Source of the DNA: Carboxylicivirga sediminis
GTDB lineage: Bacteria; Bacteroidota; Bacteroidia; Bacteroidales; Marinilabiliaceae
Assembly: GCF_018156225.1 (NCBI RefSeq)
Contig: NZ_JAGTAR010000022.1
Location: 46,511 to 110,510 of the forward strand
Direction: 5' to 3'
Length of the DNA stretch: 64,000 nucleotides
The notes under the pieces were generated by a model. That model was given only the letters and a program-made list of their open reading frames with translations, did no database searches and was not told the origin of the DNA. Shown here piece by piece: positions 1 through 8,000 of this stretch (position 1 is its first letter; every line of letters begins with the position of its first letter). The position numbers were made by a program, and so were the translations under genes.

Positions 1-16
1 TGCATAGTTTTGTATT

Positions 17-3000
17 TTATAATGTTATCCTTTCCAATTCAATGCCCTGGTCTTTGAGCATGTCATAATTCAGTATGTAGGCGCTTGTCCGGCTTTTGCC
101 AAACAGTACATTTTTCCTGCGATGTTCTATAAATGAACGGTGTTTCTTCAGGTACTCACCAACAACCGCCTGGTCAAGTGTAGTCAATCCTTCTTTTCGT
201 GCCTGTTCCCTGTACAATCCGTGTATTGAGCCAACTCTCAAATAAAGTTGTTTGCTGTTGTTTTCACCAACCACAATCTTGTAATGTACGTCCTCGTTAA
301 GTTTGTACAGGTTAACCAAAGATTGCAGCACATGAAAGTATTGCTCCACTTCATCGCTTTGATGTTGTACCGATATGGTAAGTTTTGCGGAGCGGATTAA
401 AGCCTGTTTTGCTGCTTGATAATCAAACGGAAATTTCAAATCAGAATGCTCCATTAGAATCTTCATTGGCGCAAGCACCGATGAGATATTGAGTACCGTT
501 CTTCGGTCAACGTTGCCGTATTCCCTGGTCAGTTCATCCATGACCTCTGAACTTACTCCCGGTTCCTCTTTTGAATAATGCTCTTCAACCAAATGGCGAG
601 AATCAAATACGGAGCATGTAATATTGGTAAACTGTAAACTTTCCTCGGCTGCTTTAAATGATTTTAAATCGGAATAGTTGCCTCGGTTGCTATCGTCAAA
701 TTCACCTAACAAGCTACGGCTGCATAAAGCAGGGTCTTGTGTTGGTAAATCCTGACCGCTAATAATTCCTGAACCTCTTGGTCTTGCAACTTTAGTTTCG
801 TTGCCTCCCGATTTAACACCCGTAAGCTTTCCACTACGGTCGGCAATACCTTTTAAGGCTTCAATGGTATTTTTATGGATGCTGTTCTTGTACTCATTTC
901 CCCAAAACGGATGGTTCGTAGATGAATCCATACTTCGCTGCATACCTGTACTTGTACTTCCTGATGCAAGGTTGATACCGTCTTCCATCGGTGGCTTGCC
1001 AAACATATACATGATACTGCGAGCTGCGGTACTCTTACCTGATTGGCGTTTTCCAAACAGAAACAGTAAAGGGAAATACCCGAAATTGGCTTTGTAGATA
1101 AGGTCACTAAAAACAGTTGCAATGTAATAAGCAATCAATAATTCGGAATTACCCGGATAAACACTACTCATTGATGTTGCCCATTTCCCAAAGTTCCAAC
1201 TGCTGCCTTTTATCGGCTTCACATACTTTGAGTTTTCTTTGAATGGATTACCACCATCGGAACTACCAATTTTAAGAGCCTTACCATAGGGCAGATAGAA
1301 GAAATGCAACAAATGAACCTGACTCTGTTTAATATTATCTTTTAGCTTATCTTTTCCATACTTACCTATAAATTCTGCGGTGGTATTGAGTACATGAAAA
1401 GTATCGTTAATTCGTATCTGACTTTCTGGAGGAACGTTTTCAAATTCATCCATGTTGTTTATTTGTGTGGCGTGGGTAGTGATACCATATTCATCAATTG
1501 GATGAAAGTTTCTACTGTAGTACAAGCCATTTGCAAACACCCAAAAGCGATTATCCTCATTGTAACCTACGCGCTCCAACTCTTTAGCTTCGGGTATTCC
1601 AAGCAGTTTCACGTTTTTAATGTTGTCAAGCTGGCTATCGTTACCGTACCAAAAGAATCCATGTCGCCTGTGTACCTGTTTCTTGAAAGATGCAGGGGTA
1701 CAAAAATCATCGGATGAAATAATAGCCAGGCGTTTTCTTCCATATTGGCTCATCAGGCGTAAAACATATTTCAGGTCAGTTCTGCCTTGTGGGTCTTTAT
1801 GAAACACACAGAATAAGGCTTCAAAAGTAAAGTTTGATATTTGCTTTGGGTTCTTGCCTTCAACCGTCCAATAAGCTCCATCTTCTTCATAAAACTGATT
1901 GGTAAGAAGGTTCTCCTGTTGTTCCTTTTTCAGCTTGATTATATCGCTGATGTTTTCCTTTTTCTTAACCTTCTTCTCTGTAGGCTGACTATAATCCTTT
2001 AAGGCATCCTGCCAAGCTTTCTTGGGCTTTATGAGTTCCGACACAAAATCGAGATACACTTCCTGGTCCGTTCTGTCGTAACATGCAATAAAGGAAGCAA
2101 TGCGCTTAATAGCCTCTGATTTTTTAACAGGGTCATTGGCAAATTTCTCTCCATACGATTCAGTTTTGAATACCAGGTAATCCGTCTGGTTCTCGATGTA
2201 CTGAAGAAATAATTCTTTGGTGGTAAAAGTTGAATCGGGGTCTTGCTTTTCAGGAAGTAAAACCACCGACACATGAAATTTATTCTTGATGAGTATTTCT
2301 GCATTTCGGTCGGTTGCTCTTAGCCCTGCTGAATCTCCGTCGAAAATCAAAGTCACCTTATTGGTATATTTTTTCAGGAGCTTTGCTTGTGCATTAGTAA
2401 GTGCAGTTCCGCACGTTGCAACTGTATTTATTACATCTATATCGTGCATCCGAAGCACATCGGAATAACCTTCAACTATATATGCTCTGTCTTCGTTTTT
2501 AATGGCAAAGCGAGCCACATTTAAAGCATACAGTTCATTGCCTTTGATATAGATGCTGCTTTCAGGAGTGTTCAGGTATTTTACCTTTGGATTTTCATTC
2601 AGGTCACGCCCGGCGAATGCAATAGTCTGACCTCGTGAATTGGAAACAGGGAATATCAATCGGTTTCTAAAAAAGTCATAAACGCCTTTGTCATTGCTTT
2701 TGAGTACGCCAATTTCTTCAAGTATCTCCGTTTTTAATCCTTTATCTCTTGCATGGGCCAGTAGAGCATTGTCAGTTGGAGCATAACCAATATTGAAGCT
2801 GCCGTTTTCAGGAATAGCAAGATTACGTTCCTTGATGTACTGTTGGGCATCTTTGTGATTAAACTGTTTCAAAAAGAACTTCTCAATAATGCTACAAGCT
2901 ATTTTCAGGCTTTCTTCATGTTTGAATTTAGCTTCATCCCAATTGGTGCTTTTCTTCCATTCAAAATTGAGGTTCAAAAGCTTTGCACCAATTTCAACGG

Positions 3001-3238
3001 CTTCTTTAAATTCAACATTTTCATGCTCCTTAATAAACTCAATGGCATTACCACCTTTATCACAACCAAAGCATTTAAAAATACCTTTTGCCGGGTTTAC
3101 GCTGAATGAAGCTGTTTTCTCATTATGGAATGGACAACAAGCTTTGTAATTAATCCCTGCCTTTTTTAGTGTGACAAAATTGGAGACAACCTCGTAAACT
3201 TCATCGTTGATTTGCTCTATGACACTTTTTGCATCCAT
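17..3238 (-). CDS. Mobile-element DNA primase: CHC2 zinc finger, Toprim and P-loop ATPase
   Basis: A 1073-residue primase-type replication protein. The N-terminal CHC2 zinc ribbon has its likely ligands at C35, H38, C56 and C59. A DnaG-like catalytic core and a Toprim domain follow at about residues 245-330, with the Toprim glutamate in VEGYSD and the acidic motif DGDSAG. A second half of about 550 residues carries a Walker A motif (GKRQSGKST, near residue 730). This layout is typical of primases on phages and integrative elements, in contrast to the roughly 600-residue chromosomal DnaG. It is the last gene of a leftward operon and starts 3 nt after the stop of its neighbour. I infer that it primes replication of the element that fills the left edge of the window. 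Which helicase family the second half belongs to is uncertain. Confidence 0.85.
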   Translation of the reverse strand: MDAKSVIEQINDEVYEVVSNFVTLKKAGINYKACCPFHNEKTASFSVNPAKGIFKCFGCDKGGNAIEFIKEHENVEFKEAVEIGAKLLNLNFEWKKSTNWDEAKFKHEESLKIACSIIEKFFLKQFNHKDAQQYIKERNLAIPENGSFNIGYAPTDNALLAHARDKGLKTEILEEIGVLKSNDKGVYDFFRNRLIFPVSNSRGQTIAFAGRDLNENPKVKYLNTPESSIYIKGNELYALNVARFAIKNEDRAYIVEGYSDVLRMHDIDVINTVATCGTALTNAQAKLLKKYTNKVTLIFDGDSAGLRATDRNAEILIKNKFHVSVVLLPEKQDPDSTFTTKELFLQYIENQTDYLVFKTESYGEKFANDPVKKSEAIKRIASFIACYDRTDQEVYLDFVSELIKPKKAWQDALKDYSQPTEKKVKKKENISDIIKLKKEQQENLLTNQFYEEDGAYWTVEGKNPKQISNFTFEALFCVFHKDPQGRTDLKYVLRLMSQYGRKRLAIISSDDFCTPASFKKQVHRRHGFFWYGNDSQLDNIKNVKLLGIPEAKELERVGYNEDNRFWVFANGLYYSRNFHPIDEYGITTHATQINNMDEFENVPPESQIRINDTFHVLNTTAEFIGKYGKDKLKDNIKQSQVHLLHFFYLPYGKALKIGSSDGGNPFKENSKYVKPIKGSSWNFGKWATSMSSVYPGNSELLIAYYIATVFSDLIYKANFGYFPLLFLFGKRQSGKSTAARSIMYMFGKPPMEDGINLASGSTSTGMQRSMDSSTNHPFWGNEYKNSIHKNTIEALKGIADRSGKLTGVKSGGNETKVARPRGSGIISGQDLPTQDPALCSRSLLGEFDDSNRGNYSDLKSFKAAEESLQFTNITCSVFDSRHLVEEHYSKEEPGVSSEVMDELTREYGNVDRRTVLNISSVLAPMKILMEHSDLKFPFDYQAAKQALIRSAKLTISVQHQSDEVEQYFHVLQSLVNLYKLNEDVHYKIVVGENNSKQLYLRVGSIHGLYREQARKEGLTTLDQAVVGEYLKKHRSFIEHRRKNVLFGKSRTSAYILNYDMLKDQGIELERITL

Positions 3239-3241
3239 CGG

Positions 3242-3532
3242 CTACCAGTCTTTTCCTGTCAATAACTCACGGTTGTTGCTATCAAGGCACATAAAGAACT
3301 CGTACACATTCCCCCTGAAATCGTAAAACTTATCTAAAAGGTGGAAGCCCATGTCTGAACCCCAAATTTTATAAAAGAGTTCATTCAACTCTAACTGTGA
3401 ATCCTCAATCATTTTTAGAATTTTATTGCCATCAAACGGAATATTGGAGTAGCCGTTTTTTTCATAGAAACTCTTTATGCGGTTATCGAAATAGAATAAC
3501 TTCGAAATCGTATTAGGTGCTAATGCTGTCAT
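3242..3532 (-). CDS. Hypothetical protein of mobile element, 96 aa
   Basis: I do not recognise this family. The product is a 96-residue soluble protein, rich in aromatic and acidic residues, with no signal peptide, membrane segment or cysteine cluster. It sits between the antirepressor-like gene (6 nt upstream) and the primase (3 nt downstream), so it is almost certainly cotranscribed with them and part of the element's replication or regulation module. The tight packing is the main reason to believe it is real. Confidence 0.65.
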   Translation of the reverse strand: MTALAPNTISKLFYFDNRIKSFYEKNGYSNIPFDGNKILKMIEDSQLELNELFYKIWGSDMGFHLLDKFYDFRGNVYEFFMCLDSNNRELLTGKDW

Positions 3533-3537
3533 GTGAT

Positions 3538-4074
3538 TTAGTTTGGAAAGTCTAGTGCTAATTGTCGTTTATCCATTTGCCATTCTTCAAAAGTCATTTC
3601 CTTAATATCATTAAGTGTCTTTCTCGCCTCATTGAGCAGTTTCTTTTGGTCGCTATAATCAACACGAAGCCGTTCTACTTCTTCTAATTGTTTTTCCAAA
3701 GCCTTTTGCTTTTGCTCTAAAAATTCTCCCTGGTCGGTGAAATAATTAAAAAGGGCATTGTAGCATTCCAGTCTATACTTAATGATTTGTTCTTTGGCCT
3801 CAGCCTTGACATTTTTGGGGTTAATTGTAAATAGCCAGCCGAATACAAGCTTGAAGGGAATACAAGCCATCTCTCGCTCCTTACCATCGGCAGCAACTAT
3901 GCCCCTGAGCGGTACAGTTGACCCTAATATTTCATCACTCTTTATTTTTTCTAACTGGCTTGAGTAATTAACTTCTAAAGCTTGACATATTGGTTTAATG
4001 GGTACTAACTTTTCTGCATCATCAATAAGCATGATGCTGACATCTTTGATTCTTGCTACTGTTTTTGTTTTCAT
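3538..4074 (-). CDS. Phage antirepressor-like protein (P22 AR N-terminal type)
   Basis: A 178-residue protein whose first 115 residues resemble the phage P22 antirepressor N-terminal domain: a short beta segment, the VPIKPICQALEV helix, the charged-helix linker and the CIPFKLVFGWLFTI segment, followed by a helix ending in YRLECYNALFNYF. A coiled-coil tail (about residues 115-165, EQKQKALEKQLEEVERLRVD) probably oligomerises it. Antirepressors of this kind counteract phage repressors or act as DNA-binding regulators. Here it probably regulates the integrated element. The start is preceded by an AACGACGATT leader that closely resembles the one before the excisionase-like gene at 4965. Confidence 0.75.
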   Translation of the reverse strand: MKTKTVARIKDVSIMLIDDAEKLVPIKPICQALEVNYSSQLEKIKSDEILGSTVPLRGIVAADGKEREMACIPFKLVFGWLFTINPKNVKAEAKEQIIKYRLECYNALFNYFTDQGEFLEQKQKALEKQLEEVERLRVDYSDQKKLLNEARKTLNDIKEMTFEEWQMDKRQLALDFPN

Positions 4075-4137
4075 AATCGTCGTTAGATATATATATAAAT
4101 GGCAGGGCTACCCTTGAACAACCCTGCCAGAACCGTG

Positions 4138-4473
4138 CTAATTGTCAAGGGCGGTTATTATTTGCTTTATCTCTTTATGGCTCATCGGATGAAAAATGGT
4201 TTCCAATTTTAAATCCATTGCAACAGTCAACTCAATACGTGACATGATGCTTTCTTTCCAATTGGGTAAAACATAAACCGCCTGGCTCTTCTTTAGAAGC
4301 TCAATTCGGTTTTGTAGCGAATCAGACCAACTGAACATTGAAAATGCCATTTCGGATGGAGTTACAACTGAACACCTCATGGATTTCAATCTGGCTTTTA
4401 CCTTTTCAGCATCTACCAAACCATTGCTTTCTTTCAGAGATTTTTCGTCTCCGCAGATGTATATCGTTGCCAT
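4138..4473 (-). CDS. DUF4406-family protein (nucleoside deoxyribosyltransferase-like)
   Basis: A 111-residue protein resembling DUF4406, a small Rossmann-like family related to nucleoside 2-deoxyribosyltransferases and common in phages and integrative elements. Visible hallmarks are the N-terminal strand ATIYICGDE, the VVTPSEMA segment, the DSLQNRIELLKKSQAVYVLPNW segment (a helix, then the strand ending in LPNW) and the final MSRIELTVAMDL helix carrying the glutamate expected at the active site. The substrate is unknown; roles in nucleotide salvage or nucleotide-based signalling are possible but not shown. Confidence 0.7.
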   Translation of the reverse strand: MATIYICGDEKSLKESNGLVDAEKVKARLKSMRCSVVTPSEMAFSMFSWSDSLQNRIELLKKSQAVYVLPNWKESIMSRIELTVAMDLKLETIFHPMSHKEIKQIITALDN

Positions 4474-4482
4474 ATAAAATGT

Positions 4483-4626
4483 TTAGTGAATTTTAAGTCT
4501 ATTGCTTAACTGACTCTCAGGTATAATTTGTTTTTTACCTTTCATTTGTAGCAAACGCTTCACAAATGGGAGTTTTATTACCTGTTTATTCTTACTCTTT
4601 GCAATTTTTTTCATTTTCTTTTTCAT
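4483..4626 (-). CDS. Small basic peptide, 47 aa, hypothetical
   Basis: A short reading frame between the DUF4406 gene and the excisionase-like gene. It starts with ATG at 4626 (a second in-frame ATG lies four codons on) and stops with TAA at 4483. The product is strongly basic, beginning MKKKMKKIAKSKNK and continuing with PFVKRLLQMKGKKQ. There is no membrane segment. The position fits an operon in which every other gap is short, and the basic composition suggests nucleic-acid binding. Low-complexity lysine codons in AT-rich DNA could also produce such a frame by chance. Confidence 0.4.
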   Translation of the reverse strand: MKKKMKKIAKSKNKQVIKLPFVKRLLQMKGKKQIIPESQLSNRLKIH

Positions 4627-4662
4627 TCAAACTAAATGGGATTGCGATTGTAAAATCATCAA

Positions 4663-4965
4663 TTAAATTCTTTGTCTGATTTCCTCGATTGATGAGTGAC
4701 GACCTGATTTTACCCACTCTTGTATCTCATCTAATTTGAACAATAGGAGTTTACCACCTGGTTTGTAAAAAGGGATTTGCCTGTTATGTACCCGTGTGTA
4801 AATTGTTTTTTTACTTTCTCCTAATAATTCTGCCAGCTCGTTGGCATTAATATAGTCATAGCCTGTAACGGCTTTGCGTTGCATATTTATCAGTTCATTT
4901 ATTTTCTGATTTAGCTGTTTAAGGCTCTTTAAAGTTTCCGCATTGAAGTCTATTTGTTCATCCAT
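4663..4965 (-). CDS. Excisionase-like helix-turn-helix DNA-binding protein
   Basis: A roughly 100-residue protein with a MerR/excisionase-type winged HTH (HTH_17): YINANELAELLGESKKTIYTRVHNRQIPFYKPGGKLLLFKLDEIQEWV. The IPFYKPGGKLLF wing is the hallmark of this family in Bacteroidota integrative elements, where members act as excision factors or local regulators. I chose the ATG at 4965 (MDEQIDF) over an upstream ATG at 5001 because it is preceded by AACGATT, matching the leader of the antirepressor-like gene. The upstream stretch (5008-5045) is full of palindromes that could be its operator. It is probably the first gene of the leftward operon. Confidence 0.75.
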   Translation of the reverse strand: MDEQIDFNAETLKSLKQLNQKINELINMQRKAVTGYDYINANELAELLGESKKTIYTRVHNRQIPFYKPGGKLLLFKLDEIQEWVKSGRHSSIEEIRQRI

Positions 4966-5007
4966 AATCGTTGTTTTTAATTTTTCGATTTGTGGCAGCA
5001 AGTATAG

Positions 5008-5045
5008 ACCGTCAAGGCACGGTTTTCCAACGTTGGACTGTCCAA
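5008..5045. promoter_or_regulatory. Cluster of three palindromes upstream of the excisionase-like gene
   Basis: Three dyads lie end to end: ACCGT-N6-ACGGT (5008-5023), the perfect 12-bp palindrome TCCAACGTTGGA (5026-5037), and TTGGAC-T-GTCCAA (5033-5045), which shares half a site with the second. The TCCAA half-site thus recurs in alternating orientation. This is the pattern of a cooperative operator in front of a phage or element regulatory operon. The bound protein is not known. Confidence 0.45.
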
Positions 5046-5183
5046 TATTTTATAAATATTTTTCAATCAACTGGATGATAAGACAATACAAAAGTGACTA
5101 TTGCTGATTAAGTGGTTTTTCTCAAAAATCGTTGGATACTCTGAATAGCACTAAATCAAACAAAAAGGTAATTGACTGAATTT

Positions 5184-6167
5184 TCAATCAATTAACAGCT
5201 TTGTTATTACTTCATCTATGTCATCTGTAGGCAAGTTTGCTTCTTTAAAAAGCATCCTCGTTTTTTCCAGTTCAACAATTAAAGTTTTGCCTTCTTTCAC
5301 AAACGGAGCTTTATTAGACAGCTTGTAATAGTATGTGTTCCTATAGTCGTCAGTTTCTGTTCGATTCAATATAAGTAGGAACCGGGCTAACATGGAAGCT
5401 TCAAAATTCAATCGTAATTTTAACCCAAGTAACCTGAAAAGGAAGTAAGCCCACAAAACTTGTTGCGAACTTGAAAGGTTGAGTATTCTATCAATCCTTG
5501 ATGACATAAAAAACTGACCACCTGCTTTCTCCGGAATATCCTTGGCTTTAGTTTTGAAGTAGTTTAGAAATTGCGTCTTTCCGTAGTAATCACAGAAAAA
5601 CCGATAATAATCGGATGGGGTTGTTGAAGATAGGTCAACAATAGGGGAGTAAAAATAGATTTCAAGTTCTTGTCGCTGGGTAATTTTTTGCTTGAATGAT
5701 ATTAAATCCTGAAAACATATTGTTTTATCCCGAAGGATATAACGCTTCATTATTTGCTTGAGATTTAATCTAAGAACTCCGGTTTGTCTATAACAAAGTT
5801 CTCCATCATGGTTAAAAACCTCAAGCTTCTTGATATAGGTATTGGGCTGTAAAAATGGTAATGAAAAATACTTTTGATTGACTGTTACAAATCTTTCAGC
5901 ATGTTTCATTTGCTCTCTCCATTCAAGAGCTTCTCCAATAATCTTTTCTATTGGTTTAGATAAAACCAGATAGTGGTAATCAAAAAGCTCCATCAACTTG
6001 CGAGAAAATGGGTCGGTCGGCAAATGTGTTAATTTGTCAACCAGAGCATTCATGTCTGATTCCCACGTACTCGTTTGATTGGCTCTTTTGTAGCCTTGCA
6101 GCAGCTTCTCAAAAACGGCAAGGCAATCTTTTTCAAAATCTTCTGAACTAAAATCTCTCTCGATCAT
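5184..6167 (-). CDS. Hypothetical protein, 327 aa, at border of mobile element
   Basis: I do not recognise the family. The protein is cytoplasmic by appearance (no signal peptide or membrane helix), predicted largely helical, and rich in aromatic residues, with a central segment FYSPIVDLSSTTPSDYYRFFCDYYGKTQFLNYF and a C-terminal half resembling a helical bundle. RteC-like regulators of Bacteroides conjugative elements have similar size and position, but I could not match their conserved motifs, so that name is not applied. It is the outermost gene of the leftward mobile block, separated from the excisionase-like gene by about 180 nt that include the palindrome cluster. Confidence 0.6.
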   Translation of the reverse strand: MIERDFSSEDFEKDCLAVFEKLLQGYKRANQTSTWESDMNALVDKLTHLPTDPFSRKLMELFDYHYLVLSKPIEKIIGEALEWREQMKHAERFVTVNQKYFSLPFLQPNTYIKKLEVFNHDGELCYRQTGVLRLNLKQIMKRYILRDKTICFQDLISFKQKITQRQELEIYFYSPIVDLSSTTPSDYYRFFCDYYGKTQFLNYFKTKAKDIPEKAGGQFFMSSRIDRILNLSSSQQVLWAYFLFRLLGLKLRLNFEASMLARFLLILNRTETDDYRNTYYYKLSNKAPFVKEGKTLIVELEKTRMLFKEANLPTDDIDEVITKLLID

Positions 6168-6425
6168 AAGCTTATTTAATTTTTAATAATTAATTGCCTA
6201 TGATTATCTCAATGCAATTGAAATTAAAATTACATCCCCTGAAATCTCCTGCTATATAATTTATGTTGATTTATTGGTTACCATTTCATATTTCCTATTC
6301 TTAAAGAGTTTAATCATAAGCAAAAATTCATATTTGTAAATTCCCTGCAAAATTAGCTTTTCGAGAAAATAAGATTCGCCTTAATTGATTAAATGAAGTT
6401 GAGCATTTTTTTAAATGAGAAACAA

Positions 6426-6474
6426 AAAAATGCCGTTTTGCATCCATTTGAAATGAATTTAGAACGGCATTTTT
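6426..6474. terminator. Inverted repeat with T-run, possible bidirectional terminator
   Basis: A 12-bp perfect inverted repeat (AAAAATGCCGTT and AACGGCATTTTT) is separated by a 25-nt loop. The A/T-rich ends resemble a bidirectional terminator or an insulating hairpin at the element border. No gene ends nearby, so it could equally be part of an attachment region. Confidence 0.4.
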
Positions 6475-6663
6475 GGTTAAAATTGACGTATTTTTGATGT
6501 CAGATTAAAAAAAAACAATTTTTTTTTCGTTCTATTTGTTATTCGATAATGTCTTTAAAAGTATGCGATTTTGTATGATAGGCAATATTTGCAAAACGCC
6601 TTAAAAATGCTTTAATAAATTGATTATAAATAAAATATAGAGATGTTATTTTGAACGAAAAAA

Positions 6664-6929
6664 TAACCTGAGTTCGATTTAAATTTCAGAATTCAGATTG
6701 TCATAAAGAATTGATATACAAGGCAAATTTTGCAGGGCTAGCGAGCTAGCTCGAAAAATTTAACGCAGTAGATTAGTTTTTTATGACAATGCATAGATGT
6801 TTCACTTATAAACAGCAATTTTCTTCCCGAAATTTATTCAAAATAGCCCGCTATTCTTTCATAATTTTCGATTGAAACTCACTATTTATAAGCGATCTGA
6901 ATCAGAAATTTTACGTCGAACTCAGGTTA
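6664..6929. mobile_element. MITE-like element, 266 bp, with about 37-bp imperfect terminal inverted repeats
   Basis: Outer arms at 6664-6700 and 6893-6929 both start TAACCTGAGTTCGA (14 identical bases) and continue with matched blocks AAATTTC and ATTCAGAT. Inside, a second perfect pair ATTGTCATAAA (6697-6707) and TTTATGACAAT (6780-6790) encloses the palindrome CGAGCTAGCTCG (6742-6753). A CTTATAAA/TTTATAAG pair lies further right. There is no coding capacity. Long terminal inverted repeats around a non-coding, strongly folded core fit a miniature inverted-repeat transposable element. I see no clear target-site duplication. The right end lies 15 bp before the ATG of the next gene. Confidence 0.65.
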
Positions 6930-6944
6930 ATAACTTTTTATCCC

Positions 6945-8000
6945 ATGAACAAGCACCTCTACCTCATTCACTGTCTGGTGGCAAGCCTCATGTTGCTGAT
7001 AGCAGCCTGCACCTCTACGCCCCAACCTTCGTTTACTTTTACCGAGCTGGATACGCCAACTCAGGCTTCTATCCGTGGGCTTAGCGTTATTAACAATCAG
7101 TGCCTTTGGCTATCGGGTTCAGGAGGCACCATCCTTAGAAGCAATGATGGCGGAGGTACCTGGCACGATTGCTCCATCAGTCACGAAGCAGGCAACGACT
7201 TCAGATCCATACATGCCCTTGACTCCCTGCAAGCCTTTGTTATTGGGGTGAATAACCCGGCAATTATCTACCAAACTACCAACGGCGGGCGCGAATGGCA
7301 TGCAGTAGATACCCTTTCGGGTGATGGGCTGTTTTTCAATTCATTGAAGTTTGCCACGAGACGCAAAGCACTGGCTGTTTCGGATCCGGTTGACGGACGT
7401 TTTATGATTCTGCGCAGCACCAATGGCGGGCGAAGCTGGGAACGCAGCCAGCAAGTACCAATGGCCCTGCCGGGCGAAAGCAATTTTGCCGCTTCCAATA
7501 CCTGCATCGAATACCTGGACAATGGCTATGCCTGGATGGCCTCTGGAGGCCCGGCCGCCCGTATCTACCTCACACAGGATGACGGCACCAGTTGGCGTGT
7601 TGTCAGCACCCCAATGAAAGCCCAATCGGCATCCGATGGTATCTACTCCGTGGCTTTTAGCAATGCACAAAAAGGCATAGCTGTGGGCGGTAACTACATG
7701 CACCCCGAACTTAATGACAGCATTGCGGCCTATACGAGCGATGGTGGCTTAAGCTGGCGGCTGGCCCAATCAATGCCGACAGGCTTTCGCTCTTGCGTGC
7801 AATATGTAACTGTAGAGCACACTCAGCTGGCTGTTGCCATGGGCAAAACAGGTTATGACTATTCTATGGATGATGGTAAAAACTGGCTGCACGGAGGTGA
7901 AGAAGGCTATTACACCCTGCGCCCGGTACCAGGTGAAGCATCGGCCTATGTAGCTGGTGCTAATGGTCGCGTGGCTCGCCTTACCATCCAGTTTAAATAA
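6945..8000 (+). CDS. BNR/Asp-box repeat lipoprotein (YCF48-like beta-propeller)
   Basis: A 351-residue secreted lipoprotein. The signal peptide ends in a lipobox LIAAC with the lipidated cysteine at residue 22. The rest is built from about six Asp-box (BNR) repeats of the form S/T-x-D-G-G-x-x-W: SNDGGGTW, TTNGGREW, STNGGRSW, TQDDGTSW, TSDGGLSW and SMDDGKNW. This predicts a YCF48/sialidase-like beta-propeller. In the Bacteroidota such proteins are often annotated only as oxidoreductase or hypothetical. No sialidase arginine triad is evident, so binding or scaffolding is more likely than catalysis. Because the MITE-like element ends 15 bp upstream, its promoter must lie within or overlap that element. 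It converges with the anti-sigma-like gene, the two stop codons being adjacent. Confidence 0.8.
   Translation: MNKHLYLIHCLVASLMLLIAACTSTPQPSFTFTELDTPTQASIRGLSVINNQCLWLSGSGGTILRSNDGGGTWHDCSISHEAGNDFRSIHALDSLQAFVIGVNNPAIIYQTTNGGREWHAVDTLSGDGLFFNSLKFATRRKALAVSDPVDGRFMILRSTNGGRSWERSQQVPMALPGESNFAASNTCIEYLDNGYAWMASGGPAARIYLTQDDGTSWRVVSTPMKAQSASDGIYSVAFSNAQKGIAVGGNYMHPELNDSIAAYTSDGGLSWRLAQSMPTGFRSCVQYVTVEHTQLAVAMGKTGYDYSMDDGKNWLHGGEEGYYTLRPVPGEASAYVAGANGRVARLTIQFK

Larger units (their letters stand above)
6168..6944. other. AT-rich intergenic gap at the mobile-element border
   Basis: No convincing gene is present in these 777 bases. The stretch 6180-6420 is plain AT-rich DNA. A hairpin follows at 6426-6474, then homopolymer A/T runs (6505-6530), then the MITE-like element at 6664-6929. 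The right attachment site of the integrated element on the left is expected here, but no integrase or duplicated tRNA end is in the window to pinpoint it. Confidence 0.6.

Noticed and set aside
801..1134. Several 60-125-residue frames inside the primase gene and other long genes
   Set aside because: They overlap well-supported genes in other frames and show no domain, ribosome site or spacing that would support them.
5184..6167. RteC regulator of conjugative transposons
   Set aside because: Size and position fit, but I could not see the family's conserved motifs, so it is left as an orphan.
6664..6929. Target-site duplication around the MITE-like element
   Set aside because: Flanks AAAAA on the left and ATAAC on the right do not match.
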